Below are positions 44,288 to 56,500 of a stretch of 64,000 nt of DNA, one piece after another. Positions within the stretch are counted from its first letter, which is position 1; the number at the start of each line of letters is the position of its first letter. Made by a program: the position numbers and the translations under genes. Source of the stretch: Dallia pectoralis (lineage: Eukaryota; Chordata; Actinopteri; Esociformes; Umbridae); NCBI GenBank assembly GCA_029465975.1, contig CM055750.1, forward strand, positions 18,031-82,030, read 5' to 3'. The notes under the pieces are model-generated. The model was not told where the DNA came from. It saw nothing but the letters and a program-made list of their open reading frames with translations, and ran no database searches.

Positions 44288-45335
44288 GACCTTTCTCCTC
44301 CGCTTTTCTCCCTGTACACCATCAGTTGCACCTCTAGTCATCCATCGGTTAAGATCCTGAAGTTTGCGGACGACACCACCCTCATTGGGCTCATCTCCGG
44401 TGGGGACGAGTCCGACTACAGGCTGGAAGCTGACAGACTGGTGACCTGGTGCAGCCAGAACAACTTAGAGCTCAATGCTCTAAAGACAGTGGAGATGGTT
44501 GTGGACTTCAGGAGAAACTCAGCCCCACTCTCACCCATCACCCTGTGTGGCTCCCCCGTCAATACGGTAGAGTCCTTCCGCTTCCTGGGCACCATCCTCT
44601 CACAGGACCTCAAGTGGGATTTAAACATCTGCTCACTGACCAGGAAAGCTCAACAGAGGATGTACTTCCTTCGGCAGCTGAAGAAATTCAACCTGCCTAA
44701 GACTATGATGGTCCACTTCTACTCAGCCATCATTGAGTCCATCCTCACCTCATCCATCACCGTCTGGTACCCTGCTGCTACAGCCAAAGACAAGAGCAGA
44801 CTGCAGCGTATTATCCGCTCAGCTGAAAAGGTGATAGGCTGCAGTCTGTCTAGCCTCGAGGATCTGCACACCTCGAGGGCTCTGAGGCGAGCTAGGAAGA
44901 TTGTGGCAGACCCCTCTCACCCCGGACACTCTCTGTTCAATCCACTCCCCTCCAGCAGAAGGCTTCGGTCCATCAGGACCAAAACCTCACGCCACAAGAA
45001 CAGTTTCTTCCCATGTGCTACTGGCCTCCTCAACAAGGCCAGGGGTGCACACAAGCCTTGAACTATGACCCATCTCACTTAAGCCTCGAACTCTGACCCA
45101 CTCCTTTTGCACATTGCCTGATTTGCACTACATTTTTTTGCTCTATTGCACTGTTGTTTTTTGGTATCTTATTGTTATTTTTTTGTACATACTATCCCTC
45201 TACCCCCTCATCCCTTTAGTTTAATTTATATTGTGCTATTCTTATTTTGCATGTAAGCACCTTCCTGCCACAGTAAATTCCTTGTCTGTTCACACATTCA
45301 ATGGCGAATAAACACTTTTCTGATTCTGATTTCTG
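44288..45335 (+). pseudogene. 5'-truncated LINE (CR1/L2/Rex1-type) with RT frame and 3' tail
   Basis: One frame, 44240-45061, stays open. From about 44290 it reads LSPPLFSLY, KFADDTTLIGLI (the catalytic FADD near 44363), NNLELNALKTVEMVVDFRRN, FRFLGTILSQDLKW, KAQQRMYFLRQLKKFNLPKT and IIESILTSSITVWY, ending LLNKARGAHKP. The 3' untranslated tail runs to about 45335 with gattctgattt repeats. The fingers part of the RT and the endonuclease domain are missing, so it cannot move by itself. The family also supplies the fragments at 37823-38060 and 38930-39353. Confidence 0.88.
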
Positions 45336-46505
45336 ACATATCCAATAGAAACCGTGGACCACACAGCTAACAACTGCATAAGCACAATGATGTTGGGATG
45401 TACACAGACATTCATGAGAAGTGCTTCTGTCATGGGTGGAAATACTTACATTACACCGGCATTGCTATCTGAGCCAGCATCTCAGGTTTAATGAATGCAG
45501 CCTATCCTTAATGTTGTGGAATGAGACCATGTCGCTGTTTGCTATTCAGGATTAGGATGGAGTCACTCTTAATTCAGGGTAGAAGTTAATGCAGGGTTTG
45601 TTCCAACTGAGCAGCATAACTGACTGTACTAATAAAATAACATGACTTAATCTCGACTTCCTGTGACTAAAATACGTTTTTTTGCTTCTCTGTAGGTACT
45701 TATGTTCTAAAAGTATTTTTGCTATTTTCTTCCAATTTGTTAAGGTTAGCATTTGGATAAAGGTATGCTGATATTAAATAACACATGCCTGTAGACTACC
45801 TCTACCTGATATAGCCACTTATCTGTACCTGTACCCATACCAGTGTATTTCTCAAACAGGTGTACTCTTGATAATGTTGTCAGGTGACTTTATCGCTTTA
45901 CTGAATCTGTCCTGTATGTCATTCGACTAGCTAGCTGGCACGAGATTGGAAGTCAGGCCAGGGGTGAGTTAGACATCAGAACGCCCAGGACAGACTGCGC
46001 AGACAGATCTCTGGTCAAAGATAACAGATGACACTTCCATGTAACACACATTCCTCTCCCCCTGTCAGTTTTTCATCTCTCTTTAGGTTAACAATTTAGC
46101 CTCACCGCTTTCTTTTCAAGATTTTTTAAGTTTGATAACGAATAAGAGTAAAAAGAGATGAGGTGGTGGTCACCCATGCACAGATGTAAGGTGTGTCTCC
46201 AGTGTGTTTATGTTTTCTTGTGTTTGTCTCTCTCCCTCTCTGGAGTTTATCTGCTGGTCACTGAGGTGGGAACAGCTCCAAGTCGTCAATCATCCAGCTA
46301 GCCAACCAAAACCTCTTTACTTTCTATGTTACTTGAACCTATTTAGGACGGCTGAAGATTTGGTTGGAATCCCTTATCTCTGCATGCCAGTCAGGAATCG
46401 CAGAGAAGAACTCATGTTTCTTTCCACCCATTGGAAAATAATTGAGAAATTGGAAAGATAGTGTCCAAAGGCTCAAGCATTCATAAATAACTTTCATACA
46501 ACTGC
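45336..46505. other. Unique sequence
   Basis: About 1.2 kb of non-repetitive sequence with no credible exon; short open frames lack recognisable domains. Confidence 0.45.
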
Positions 46506-47060
46506 AGTGTACAAAGTACCGGATATGCCTCTCAATATTAATCAAATAAAAGTACAAAGTACTGGATAAGCCTCTCAATATTAATCAAATAGAAGTACAA
46601 AGTACTAGATAAGCCTCTAAATACTAATCAAATAAAAGTACAAAGTACTGGATAAGCCTCTCAATAATAATCAAATAAAAGTACAAAGTACTGGATAAGC
46701 CTCTCAATATTAATCAAATAAAAGTACAAAGTACTGGATAAGCCTCTCAATATTAATCAAATAAAAGTACAAAGTACTGGATAAGCCTCTAAATACTATT
46801 CAAATTAAAGTAAAAAGTACTGGATAAGCATCTCAATACTAATCAAATAGAAGTACAAAGTACTAGATAAGCCTCTAAATACTAATCAAATAAAAGTACA
46901 AAGTACTGGATAAGCCTCTAAATACTAATCAAATTAAAGTAAAAAGTACTGGATAAGCATCTCCATACTAATCAAATCGAAGTACAAAGTACTGGATAAG
47001 CCTCTAAATACTAATCAAATTAATGTACAAAGTACTGGATAAGCCCCTCAATACTAATTT
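46506..47060. repeat. 43-bp minisatellite, about 13 copies
   Basis: The unit gtacaaagtactggataagc, then ctctcaatattaatcaaata, then aaa recurs every 43 bases. Variants ctctaaatact and aaattaaagtaaaa occur in alternating groups. Confidence 0.94.
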
Positions 47061-47149
47061 AATGAACTTTCAGGTAAAAAAGTGTCGTTCAAATGAAAAA
47101 ATCCTCTCCTACAGTACTTTTTCTACACGTATATTGATCATTTTAATTG

Positions 47150-47555
47150 AAATGCAGCTAACCTAGCCCAAATAAGTATGTTTATGTTTATCTATGTGTA
47201 TGTTACTCTAACCAAAATGCAGCTAACCTGGCCCAAATAACTGTTATAAATGCAGCCAACCTGGCCTCAATAACCTGGTTATGAATGCAGCTAACTTGGT
47301 TAGTGGGCAGCAGTGGCTCAAGGTTGGTGGTTCAATCCCCGGTTCCTCCTGGGAAATTGTCGAGGTGTCCATGAGCAAGACACCTAACCCCAGCTGCTCC
47401 TGGCGAGCCTGCAGTCACCTTGCATGGTAGACGCGGTCGTCAGTGTATGAATGTGACGCTGAAGCTCTTAGGATAAAAGCGCTATATAAAAGCGCAGCAT
47501 TTATTTATAAATGCAGCTAACCTGCCCAAATAACCATGTTATAAATGCAGCTAAC
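47150..47555. repeat. Degenerate 33-36 bp repeat interrupted by a SINE
   Basis: The unit aaatgcagctaacctggccc plus aaataaccatgttat occurs about six times on both sides of the SINE at 47300-47510. The spacing is irregular. Confidence 0.75.
47300..47510 (+). mobile_element. tRNA-derived SINE, head deleted
   Basis: gcagtggctcaaggttggtg, then ggttcaatccccggttcctc (a box-B-like GGTTCAATCC), then cgaggtgtccatgagcaaga and cctaaccccagctgctcctg, ending with agcgctatataaaagcg. This is the order of a well-known fish tRNA-derived SINE. The usual sequence between box A and box B is shortened, so pol III promoter function is doubtful. It sits inside the degenerate 33-36 bp repeat. Confidence 0.82.
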
Positions 47556-47726
47556 CTGGCCCAAGCATCTTTCTTGAGTAGTTTGAGTCTTACCTGCAAT
47601 TATGGTCTTAGACATTAAATCAATCAAATGTTTTTCCTCTGTAAGTATGAAATGGCCAACTAAACAAAGAAAGAAAAACAAAGACTATTTGAGAGGGGGA
47701 TGAATGACATCCAAAATGGAAGTATG

Positions 47727-47850
47727 TAGGGCGGTAGTGGCTCAGTGGGTTGAGTCTTAACAAACAGAAGGTTTGTGGTTCGATCCCCGTAAATGTCGAA
47801 TTATCCATGGGCATAAAGGTCTTTTGTAAAGCAAACCAGGGAGAAGAACA
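47727..47850 (+). mobile_element. Second tRNA-derived SINE head
   Basis: agggcggtagtggctcagtg (box A region) is followed 40 bases later by gtggttcgatccccg (box B GGTTCGATCCC), a complete tRNA-like pol III promoter. Downstream caaaccagggagaagaac differs from the SINE at 47300, so the body is another family or decayed. A genuine tRNA gene is unlikely because no closed acceptor or anticodon fold is evident. Confidence 0.65.
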
Positions 47851-47854
47851 ACAC

Positions 47855-49010
47855 AATAATGTGATAGTAAAATGTCGACTTGTGCTAAGGTTTTCGGTAA
47901 GGGATGGGAATAGAGTAACGATAAGGGAGTGGGTTCAAAGTAAGGGTTAGGGTTAAAGGTTAGGTTTAGGGTTTTGTTGTTTACATTTTTTGTCAACAAA
48001 ATTATAAATTAATTCAGTCTAGTAAAATTGAAAGAAATACAGCATGACAGAACAAAGTATCATTCTAGAAGGTATTTGATGTGAAATGCAGTACAGAAGT
48101 CTATGACAATCATTCTTTGTTTTGCGTTTATCTCAGCCTGCCTGCCAGACTACAGCCTTCTCTACAGACACCAGATACCCCACAGCCTGCCTGCATTCTT
48201 CCAACCTGATTATTTTTTAAGCTTTGATAAGTGACTGCCAAGTGAAAAAGGAAAGAAAAAAAAACAATAAAAAGAGAAATGCAACCCATCAGGGTCGTTT
48301 ATGGGTCTGACCTTTCTCTGCACAGACTGCACTTTTTATTCATGCGGCTCAAGACTCATTAGGAACGTCCAGAACCCTGGCTATCCTCAGACATGTGGAA
48401 TTCCATATATACTCAAACATATACACAAATATTCATACATACACACACAGATGCACATACATTTAGACACATCCTGGGTTCCGAGAAAGTTATGGTTTGG
48501 CAAGTGGAATGGAGATGACATCACAAGGCAACGGTACACATTCTTGATTGGTGGACTGCTGTGCCTGCCAAGACAGCCAATGTCGGTGTTGGTGGTCTGC
48601 GGTCCCCAGACGTTTCTGTGCCTGAAGGCCAGTTAGATAAATACATAGTCTTCTCTCTCCTCTACAATGACTCAGACAGCATGTATTACACTGGTGATGA
48701 TGATTAGGGTACTTTTGAATTAAAAGTCTTGATACATGGCAATAAAAGTGATGACAAGGCCCCCATTTACATACCTCACCCCTTTTGGGAGACATTTCGT
48801 AACCCATGGTTGCCAATTTGTGAAAATTGAGGAAAAAGGATTTGAATACTTTAATATTTTGATCCTAATAATATAGAATATATAAAAAAAGATGTCCCTA
48901 AACTACTTGCCTAGTTTTCTTGCTGCTGAAGAATGTAGAAATTGAATTATATTGCATACTGTAGAGCTTCTCGGTTGTCCCCTGACCATGCAGAGAATTT
49001 GTGGACAAAC
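47855..49010. other. Unique sequence with a telomere-like tract at 47941-47972
   Basis: taagggttagggttaaaggttaggtttaggg-type motifs occur at the left side. The rest is unique; no credible gene. Confidence 0.5.
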
Positions 49011-49012
49011 TT

Positions 49013-49405
49013 AGATTAGGTCAGATTTAACTTTATTGTCAATGAACAGTATACGTGCAGTACAATAAAAATGCAGGTTGCATCCAACCAGAAGTGGTAA
49101 AGAGCAGTACAAAAATGGTATGCTGGTGTGTCAATGTACAAATGTATGAGTCAAATGAGATGACGGACAATGTAAGGATGTGTTAGGTAGAGATCTGTAC
49201 CGTTTGCCTGATGGTAAACACATTATGGCTCGGGTGTGAGGGGTCACTGATGTCACAAATTATTCCCAGACATCACTTGGGCTGGAGGTCTTTGATGGTG
49301 GGGAGCTGGACACCAATGATGCGCTGACTGGTTTTCACCCCCCGCTGCAGAGACTTCTGTTGTACGATGTCAGAGGTGTCATATTCAAGCACCTGTTCAT
49401 ACCTT
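49013..49405 (-). pseudogene. LINE 3' region with a short RT C-terminal stub (minus)
   Basis: The minus-strand codons at about 49275-49370 read SLQRGVKTSQRIIGVQLPTI, the C-terminal RT block of the LINE type seen at 40005-40675. A 3' untranslated stretch to 49013 ends at aactttattgtcaatgaaca. Stops follow immediately, so the copy is decayed. Confidence 0.75.
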
Positions 49406-49693
49406 ACTGAGTCTCAAGGCAAAAAAGGATATTTGTAGAACAGCTTTATTTATTTCAGATTTTAATCAGCAAGCTAGTGTTGTATATATGTTGTATGTAT
49501 AGTAGCCAATATTAGCCATTGTTAATAATGGTAGCTCTTAGACAGGCAATGTATGTCAAAAATCCCTCATTGATTTGTAACCAACTACAATGATAGAATA
49601 TAGTTATTATAGTAAGTTTTGGTATTCAGCCCTATGCAAAGACTTAGTACACTGTTGTTTGTCCGGGTGCTGCCAATGTTGGTCAAAGGCAAA
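49406..49693. other. Short unique spacer
   Basis: No feature recognised. Confidence 0.4.
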
Positions 49694-49701
49694 GAGACTC
49701 A

Positions 49702-50510
49702 CAGTGTTGGGGGTAACGAGTTACGAAGTAACGGATTACAGTAACGATATTACTTATTTTGGTAACAAAGTAAAGTAACGCATTACACTAACATTATCGG
49801 TAACTACACTTCTTTACTAGACTATAGGAACGCACGTTCCTGCGTTACCCAAGCCGTGTTTAACTGTGTGTTAAGTTATGATCTGTTTACGTGGTGCGTG
49901 CATGCTGCCTGTGTGTGTGTGTGTGTGTGGGTGCGTGCTTTCCCGCGACTCGCAAGGCAACGTCCGATAGGAAAAAATGTTCCCTTTACCTGGAAAAGTG
50001 TTATTCCGACATGGAATTGGAGCTCAAAATAATTTTAGAGTCCATGGATCATACGTGTCTACCACCGCGGACATTTGGTCCGCGACAACGAAAGTTATTT
50101 AGGAATGACGGTGCACAGGATAAACAGCATTATTTTTAAATGCGAGAAGGCTGCTCTTGCCTGCAAGAGGGTGAGAGGAAGACACACTTACGATGTCATA
50201 GCTGGTGAAATAGAACACGCTCCTTTACAGTGAGGCATATTTTTGTGGAGACAGGGATATTGTTCTTTCATATGGTTTTACATGCCATTTTGTATAGGCT
50301 ACATTCATACAAACACTATGCAGAAGGCTTAGTGATGATATGGCTATGATGTTTGTCCATGTATCTTCATGGTAAATTAATAAACGAGAAAGTAAAGTAA
50401 AAAGTAGTGAAGTTACTTTTCAAATGCAGTAACTAGTAAGGTAATCTCATTACAATTTACAGAAGTAACTTGTAACTAATTACTTTTTTTGAGTAACTAC
50501 CCCAACACTG
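49702..50510 (+). mobile_element. hAT transposon relic (809 bp) with 8-bp target duplication
   Basis: The ends are CAGTGTTGGGGGTAACG and inverted GTAACTACCCCAACACTG. The flanks GAGACTCA (49694-49701) and GAGACTAA (50511-50518) match at seven of eight bases. Numerous gtaac/gttac motifs are clustered near both ends as subterminal repeats. A transposase fragment lies inside. Confidence 0.9.
50052..50222 (+). pseudogene. hAT transposase fragment, frameshifted
   Basis: It reads YVSTTADIWSATTK, a one-base shift, then SYLGMTVHRIN, then KCEKAALACKRVRGRHTYDV. This matches the TTD.WS and FLG.T.HWI start of the hAT catalytic core, then its continuation. All further core and dimerisation sequence is deleted. 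Confidence 0.78.
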
Positions 50511-50518
50511 GAGACTAA

Positions 50519-50696
50519 GTAAATGTTGACTGAATTGCTATTGGAAACAATTCATTTTTCAAATTGGCACTGCAAATAAGCCAATGTTTTAGCCAATTAT
50601 TGGTGATTGAACATAAGCACTTTATTTTTGTCCCACTTCCCACCAAATACTGTAATTTCTCTTGACTGTCTACTAGAGTTTTCCCAAAAACTATGA
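50519..50696. other. Short AT-rich spacer
   Basis: No feature recognised. Confidence 0.4.
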
Positions 50697-51025
50697 GATC
50701 AGAGAGTGAGAGATATGAGACACACTCTGTAATCGGCTGGATCAGAGAGTGAGAGTTATGAGATGCACTCTATAATCAGCTGGATCAGAGAGTGAGAGAT
50801 ATGAGACACACTCTGTAATCGGCTAGATCAGAGAGTGAGAGATATGAGACACACTCTGTAATCGGGCTGGATCAGAGAGAGAGAGACATATGAGACGCAC
50901 TCTGTAATCGGCTGGATCAGAGAGTGAGAGATATGAGACGCACTCTGTAATCGGCTGGATCAGAGAGTGAGAGAGATATGAGACGCACTCTGTAATCGGC
51001 TGGATCAGAGAGTGAGAGAGTTATG
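50697..51025. repeat. 43-bp minisatellite, about 7.6 copies
   Basis: The unit gatcagagagtgagagatat plus gagacacactctgtaatcgg and ctg repeats every 43 bases, with small insertions (gagaga, gggctg). It is unrelated to the 43-bp array at 46.5 kb. Confidence 0.93.
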
Positions 51026-51167
51026 AGATGCCTTGGTGATAACAGAACGAAGCCAAGAACCCACGGGACAGCGCTGGGTAAGATCTAAAGGCGAGGGATA
51101 ACCTACACGCGTTACACTGGTGACAGCGCTGGTTGGCTTGTTGTCTATTGGGACGCTTGGTTTTTCC
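51026..51167. other. Short unique spacer between arrays
   Basis: No feature recognised. Confidence 0.4.
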
Positions 51168-51758
51168 TGTGAGGGTACAGACATAATCTGGATGTCTGTG
51201 AGGGTACAGACATAATGTGGATGTCTGTGAGGGTACAGACATAATCTGGATGTCTGTGAGGGTACAGACATAATGTGGATGTCTGTGAGGGTACAGACAT
51301 AATGTGGATGTCTGTGAGGGTACAGACATAATGTGGATGTCTGTGAGGGTACAGACATAATGTGGATGTCTGTGAGGGTACAGACATAATCTGGATGTCT
51401 GTGAGGGTACAGACATAATGTAGATGTCTGTGAGGGTACAGACATAATGTGGATGTATGTGAGGGTACAGACATAATGTGGATGTCTGTGAGGGTACAGA
51501 CATAATCTGGATGTCTGTGAGGGTACAGACATAATGTGGATGTCTGTGAGGGTACAGACATAATGTGGATGTCTGTGAGTGTACAGACATAATGTGGTTG
51601 TATGTGAGGGTACAGACATAATGGGGATGTCTGTGAGTGTACAGACATAATGTGGTTGTATGTGAGGGTACAGACATAATGTGGATGTCTGTGAGGGTAC
51701 AGACATAATGTGGATGTCTGTGAGGGTACCGACATAATGTGGATGTCTGTGAGGGCAC
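51168..51758. repeat. 29-bp minisatellite, about 20 copies
   Basis: The unit gagggtacagacataatgtg plus gatgtctgt repeats every 29 bases, with gtgg/ctgg and gtctgt/gtatgt variants. All three minus-strand frames remain open through the unit; these are not genes. Confidence 0.96.
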
Positions 51759-51779
51759 CAAATAATTTAACCCTCATTA

Positions 51780-51932
51780 AAGATGTTAACTCTGTGTAAG
51801 ACATTAAAGCTGTTAACTCTGTGTAAGGCATTCATAAACCCAGGGTGTTAACTCTGTGTAAGACATTCATAAACCCAGGCTGTTAACTCTGTGTAAGACA
51901 TTCATAAACCCAGGCTGTTAACTCTGTGTAAG
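51780..51932. repeat. 35-bp tandem repeat, about 4.5 copies
   Basis: The unit gttaactctgtgtaagacat plus tcataaacccaggct recurs every 35 bases; the first copy is shortened. Confidence 0.9.
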
Positions 51933-52180
51933 GACAAGGGGCAAATTTGGCCAGGATGCTCGCGGTTACACCCCTACTCTTTATCGAAGGACATTCTGGG
52001 GTTTTTAATGACCACAGAGAGTCAAGACCTCTGTTTAACGTCTCATCCGAAGGACAGTGCTTTTTGACACTATAGTGTCCCTGTCACTTTACAGGGGCGT
52101 TAGGACTCACACAGACCAGCAAAAATATTTTTTTACGTTCCTCTGGGTCAAATGACCCACTTCGGGCACTTCTAAGATAT
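51933..52180. mobile_element. Dispersed repeat fragment (possible)
   Basis: The wording ggcaaatttggccaggatgc, gtctcatccgaaggacagtg, then tatagtgtccctgtcac resembles a repeat I associate with fish genomes, but its class and ends cannot be determined here. Confidence 0.4.
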
Positions 52181-53104
52181 TTACTGATTTATTGATGACT
52201 AAATATGGGATGTTGGGCTGGTATGCATTTATTTATGACCAGTATTACACAGCTACAGACAACTAATAGCACAAAAAAACTATTAAAACACTAATTAATT
52301 TCCTTTCATAAAGACACTGTGTTAGAAGTTGGTTTGATGTTTTGCAATTGGATCTTTTACTACTGTTTCATCCATCTATCATTTCATTAAGTCCCTGTAT
52401 CGCTGTACAGTGGTAACAAACATGTTCAAAGCTTTTAGCATTCAGAGCTATAATATGAATATACAGTATATTATTATTAAATGTGTTCTGAATGTTGTTT
52501 TACTAATGACGGCTCCAGAGTATCCTTGGCATGTTCTTGTCAAATTACGTATCGTAAAAGATGAGTGATTTATACAGTCCTTTCTGTGTGAATGTTTGTA
52601 GTAAGTTGTTTGTCTATGCGCATTTTAATTTAATTCCAGTATAGTTTTTTTTATAGTTTTTTTGTTGTTGTATTGTTTTATTTGATTTAATGTAACCCAG
52701 TGAATGTGATATGCTCTAAGCCTGGCTCATTCAAGGTTTAGGGTTAAATATATGAGAGTGCTGGAGTATGTTTGTCTAGTTTTTTCTTATCGATTGGCCC
52801 AGACTATATATATATATATATATATATTCATATTGCGTATTGTTAGGTTCAAATTAATCTTGCAACCGGTCCTCTCAGATTGATATCTGTGGAAACATGT
52901 TTCCAGTTCATTTTTTAACAGAATGCGGTGGATTGGAAACCACACAACCAAATATAAAGCAAAACATGATCTGACATTATTTTTTTCAAATGGCGGATAA
53001 CATGGTGGATAACATGGCGGATAACATGCCAAACCAAACATGCAAGTACATGTTCATTAAACTATGAACATAATGGATGCCGATATAAGTCTTTAAATAA
53101 TGCA
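52181..53104. other. Unique AT-rich sequence with a TA run
   Basis: A (TA)n microsatellite lies at about 52805-52828, and three short copies of ggataacatg(g/c) at about 52992-53030. No gene seen. Confidence 0.5.
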
Positions 53105-54541
53105 TTAGGAGTCAATCTGCTGTAGATTATGAGATGCTATCTGTTATTATTGATGTCAATCTGCTATAGATTATGAGATGCTATCTGTTATTATTGATGT
53201 CAATCTGCTGTAGTTTATGAGATGCTATCTGTTATTATTGATGTCAATCTGCCATAGTCTAGAGATGCTATCTGTTATTATTGATGTCAATCTGCTGTAG
53301 TTTATGAGATGCTATCTGTTATTTTTGATGTCAATCTGCTGTAGTTTATGAGATGCTATCTGTCATTATTGATGTCAATCTGCCATAGTCTAGAGATGCT
53401 ATCTGTTATTATTGATGTCAATCTGCCATAGTCTAGAGATGCTATCTGTTATTATTGATGTCAATCTGCCATAGTCTAGAGATGCTATCTGTTATTATTG
53501 ATGTCAATCTGCTGTAGTTTATGAGATGCTATCTGTTATTATTGATGTCAATCTGCCATAGTCTAGAGATGCTATCTGTTATTATTGATGTCAATCTGCC
53601 ATAGTCTAGAGATGCTATCTGTTATTATTGATGACAATCTGCCATAGTCTAGAGATGCTATCTGTTATTATTGATGTCAATCTGCCATAGTCTAGAGATG
53701 CTATCTGTTATTATTGATGTCAATCTGCTGTAGTTTATGAGATGCTATCTGTTATTTTTGATGTCAATCTGCTGTAGTTTATGAGATGCTATCTGTTATT
53801 ATTGATGTCAATCTGCCATAGTCTAGAGATGCTATCTGTTATTATTGATGTCAATCTGCTGTAGTTTATGAGATGCTATCTGTTATTTTTGATGTCAATC
53901 TGCTGTAGTTTATGAGATGCTATCTGTCATTATTGATGTCAATCTGCCATAGTCTAGAGATGCTATCTGTTATTATTGATGTCAATCTGCCATAGTCTAG
54001 AGATGCTATCTGTTATTATTGATGTCAATCTGCCATAGTCTAGAGATGCTATCTGTTATTATTGATGACAATCTGCCATAGTCTAGAGATGCTATCTGTT
54101 ATTATTGATGTCAATCTGCCATAGTCTAGAGATGCTATCTGTTATTATTGATGTCAATCTGCTGTAGTTTATGAGATGCTATCTGTTATTATTGATGTCA
54201 ATCTGCTGTAGTTTATGAGATGCTATCTGTTATTATTGATGTCAATCTGCCATAGTCTAGAGATGCTATCTGTTATTATTGATGTCAATCTGCTGTAGTT
54301 TATGAGATGCTATCTGTTATTATTGATGTCAATCTGCTGTAGTTTATGAGATGCTATCTGTTATTATTGATGTCAATCTGCCATAGTCTAGAGATGCTAT
54401 CTGTTATTATTGATGTCAATCTGCTGTAGTTTATGAGATGCTATCTGTTATTATTGATGTCAATCTGCTGTAGTTTATGAGATGCTATCTGTTATTATTG
54501 ATGTCAATCTGCCGTAGTCTAGAGATGCTATCTGTTATTAT
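53105..54541. repeat. 43/44-bp satellite with two subtypes, about 33 copies
   Basis: The common part is gagatgctatctgttattat plus tgatgtcaatctgc. One subtype continues tgtagtttat (44 bp), the other catagtcta (43 bp). Rare variants (ttatttttgatg, tgtcattatt, gatgacaatc) recur in the same order roughly 570 and 430 bases apart, so multi-unit blocks have been duplicated. Confidence 0.96.
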
Positions 54542-55332
54542 TCATAATGAAGACGTGGAAAAACGTTCATCCATTATCATGATTAAACTGTAGACTGGAC
54601 CTACATGCATTTGAATGAAAGTATTACTGGCAATGTTCATGAGCTCAGAATGTATAGAAAATAATTTCCATAATAAAGTAAAGTTAATACTGAATAAAAA
54701 CGTTTTTTCTACCTCTAGGGGAGCCATAACGCGAGCCATGAGGCTCATCCCTGTTTTTACGACACTCCTGTCAGAGAACAACAATAATACTCACTCCAAT
54801 GCTGTGATCTTCAGATGTTTCCACCATCAGTGGCTCGAGTCTTAACTCAATCTCGGTTCTGTGGGAGAATGTGTCATCAGTGTGGGAGCAGAGCCACTGG
54901 CTGCCCATGTCACCCCAAACCAGAACAGATGATGATATTAGCAGGAAGAACCTTACAGCTTGATCACATTATAGAAACTGCAATGAAACTGGGACATATC
55001 ACTTCTAGCAATGGCACAATGAAAAAGTCCCCTAATGTCATTGAAGGAGTTTTGCTGTTTTTCTTTTTTTAGAGTGCTCTGTTGTTTAACTGTCCCAGTG
55101 CGTCGGTGTGTATGAGTGTATTCTGTCCTGTGTGTGTGTTTTGTATGTGCCCCATAAGAAAAACGCTTGTGAGTCTGTGGATTTGTTTGAAGCGTATGTG
55201 TGCTACCTTCTGGCAAGGCAAATTACATTCATCCCTTTCACATGTGTTTGATAAAATCCTCCTGGTCTCTCTCCACTCATCCACATGTGCTTAACATTTC
55301 CATGTTGAGCAGGTTCCAATCACTGGCCCTAC
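54542..55332. other. Unique sequence
   Basis: No repeat or mobile element recognised. The short plus-strand frame near 54815-55072 has no recognised domain and is not called. Confidence 0.4.
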
Positions 55333-55357
55333 ATGTACACACACACACACACACCCA

Positions 55358-55397
<40 letters not shown>

Positions 55398-55533
55398 GAC
55401 ACATGTACACACGCACACACGCACACACATGTACACACACACACACATACAGACACATGTACACACACACACACGCACACACATGTACACACACACACAT
55501 ACACACATACAGACACATACAGACACATGTACC

Positions 55534-55622
<89 letters not shown>
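55333..55622. repeat. (CA)n compound microsatellite, about 290 bp
   Basis: Long CA runs interspersed with catgtacaca, cacgcacaca and catacagacacatg blocks. The histidine/threonine- and cysteine/valine-repeat open frames on each strand are artefacts. Confidence 0.98.
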
Positions 55623-55626
<4 letters not shown>

Positions 55627-55865
55627 ATGTCATGACACACTGTCACTCAGAATGTGATTGTGACCAATACAATACAATGTCTATGGGGGGTTAGGGTTGG
55701 GGTTATCAATGTAACTAGAGTAGGTAGACATGAAACGTGGAGTTAATTCGACTATGTGTTGGAGGCAATCTGGAAAACGTACATTTCGTTATAGTCTGGA
55801 CCCAATAGAGCAGGCTGAGAATTAAGTTATATAAACTGAACATGTTTAAAACACATCTTGTAATT
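55623..55865. other. Short spacer with one telomere-like motif
   Basis: ggttagggttggggtta lies at 55689-55705. Otherwise unique. Confidence 0.4.
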
Positions 55866-56000
55866 CACTAGGTTCTAGTAGTCTTTAAGAACAGTGCACT
55901 AGGTTCTAATAGTATTCAAGAACAGTGCACTAGGTTCTAGTAGTCTTTAAGAACAGTGCACTAGGTTCTAGTAGTCTTTAAGAACAGTGCACTAGGTTCT
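55866..56000. repeat. 31-bp tandem repeat running into the assembly gap
   Basis: The unit aagaacagtgcactaggttc plus tagtagtcttt repeats every 31 bases, over four copies, and is cut by the run of N. Confidence 0.9.
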
Positions 56001-56500
56001 NNNNNNNNNNNNNNNNNNNNNNNNNNNNNNNNNNNNNNNNNNNNNNNNNNNNNNNNNNNNNNNNNNNNNNNNNNNNNNNNNNNNNNNNNNNNNNNNNNNN
56101 NNNNNNNNNNNNNNNNNNNNNNNNNNNNNNNNNNNNNNNNNNNNNNNNNNNNNNNNNNNNNNNNNNNNNNNNNNNNNNNNNNNNNNNNNNNNNNNNNNNN
56201 NNNNNNNNNNNNNNNNNNNNNNNNNNNNNNNNNNNNNNNNNNNNNNNNNNNNNNNNNNNNNNNNNNNNNNNNNNNNNNNNNNNNNNNNNNNNNNNNNNNN
56301 NNNNNNNNNNNNNNNNNNNNNNNNNNNNNNNNNNNNNNNNNNNNNNNNNNNNNNNNNNNNNNNNNNNNNNNNNNNNNNNNNNNNNNNNNNNNNNNNNNNN
56401 NNNNNNNNNNNNNNNNNNNNNNNNNNNNNNNNNNNNNNNNNNNNNNNNNNNNNNNNNNNNNNNNNNNNNNNNNNNNNNNNNNNNNNNNNNNNNNNNNNNN
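56001..56500. other. Assembly gap (500 N)
   Basis: Exactly 500 unknown bases, probably a fixed-size placeholder. Different tandem repeats lie on the two sides (31 bp and 45 bp), so the real length is unknown. Confidence 0.99.

Noticed and set aside
47727..47795. Possible tRNA gene (box A and box B present)
   Set aside because: No complete cloverleaf or acceptor pairing is apparent and the context is SINE-like; called as a SINE head.
51005..51831. Three overlapping minus-strand frames of more than 220 codons
   Set aside because: The 29-bp unit lacks stops in any minus-strand register, so all three frames are open and spell the same peptide shifted.
55200..55694. Histidine/threonine and cysteine/valine repeat proteins
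   Set aside because: Translations of a CA/TG microsatellite.
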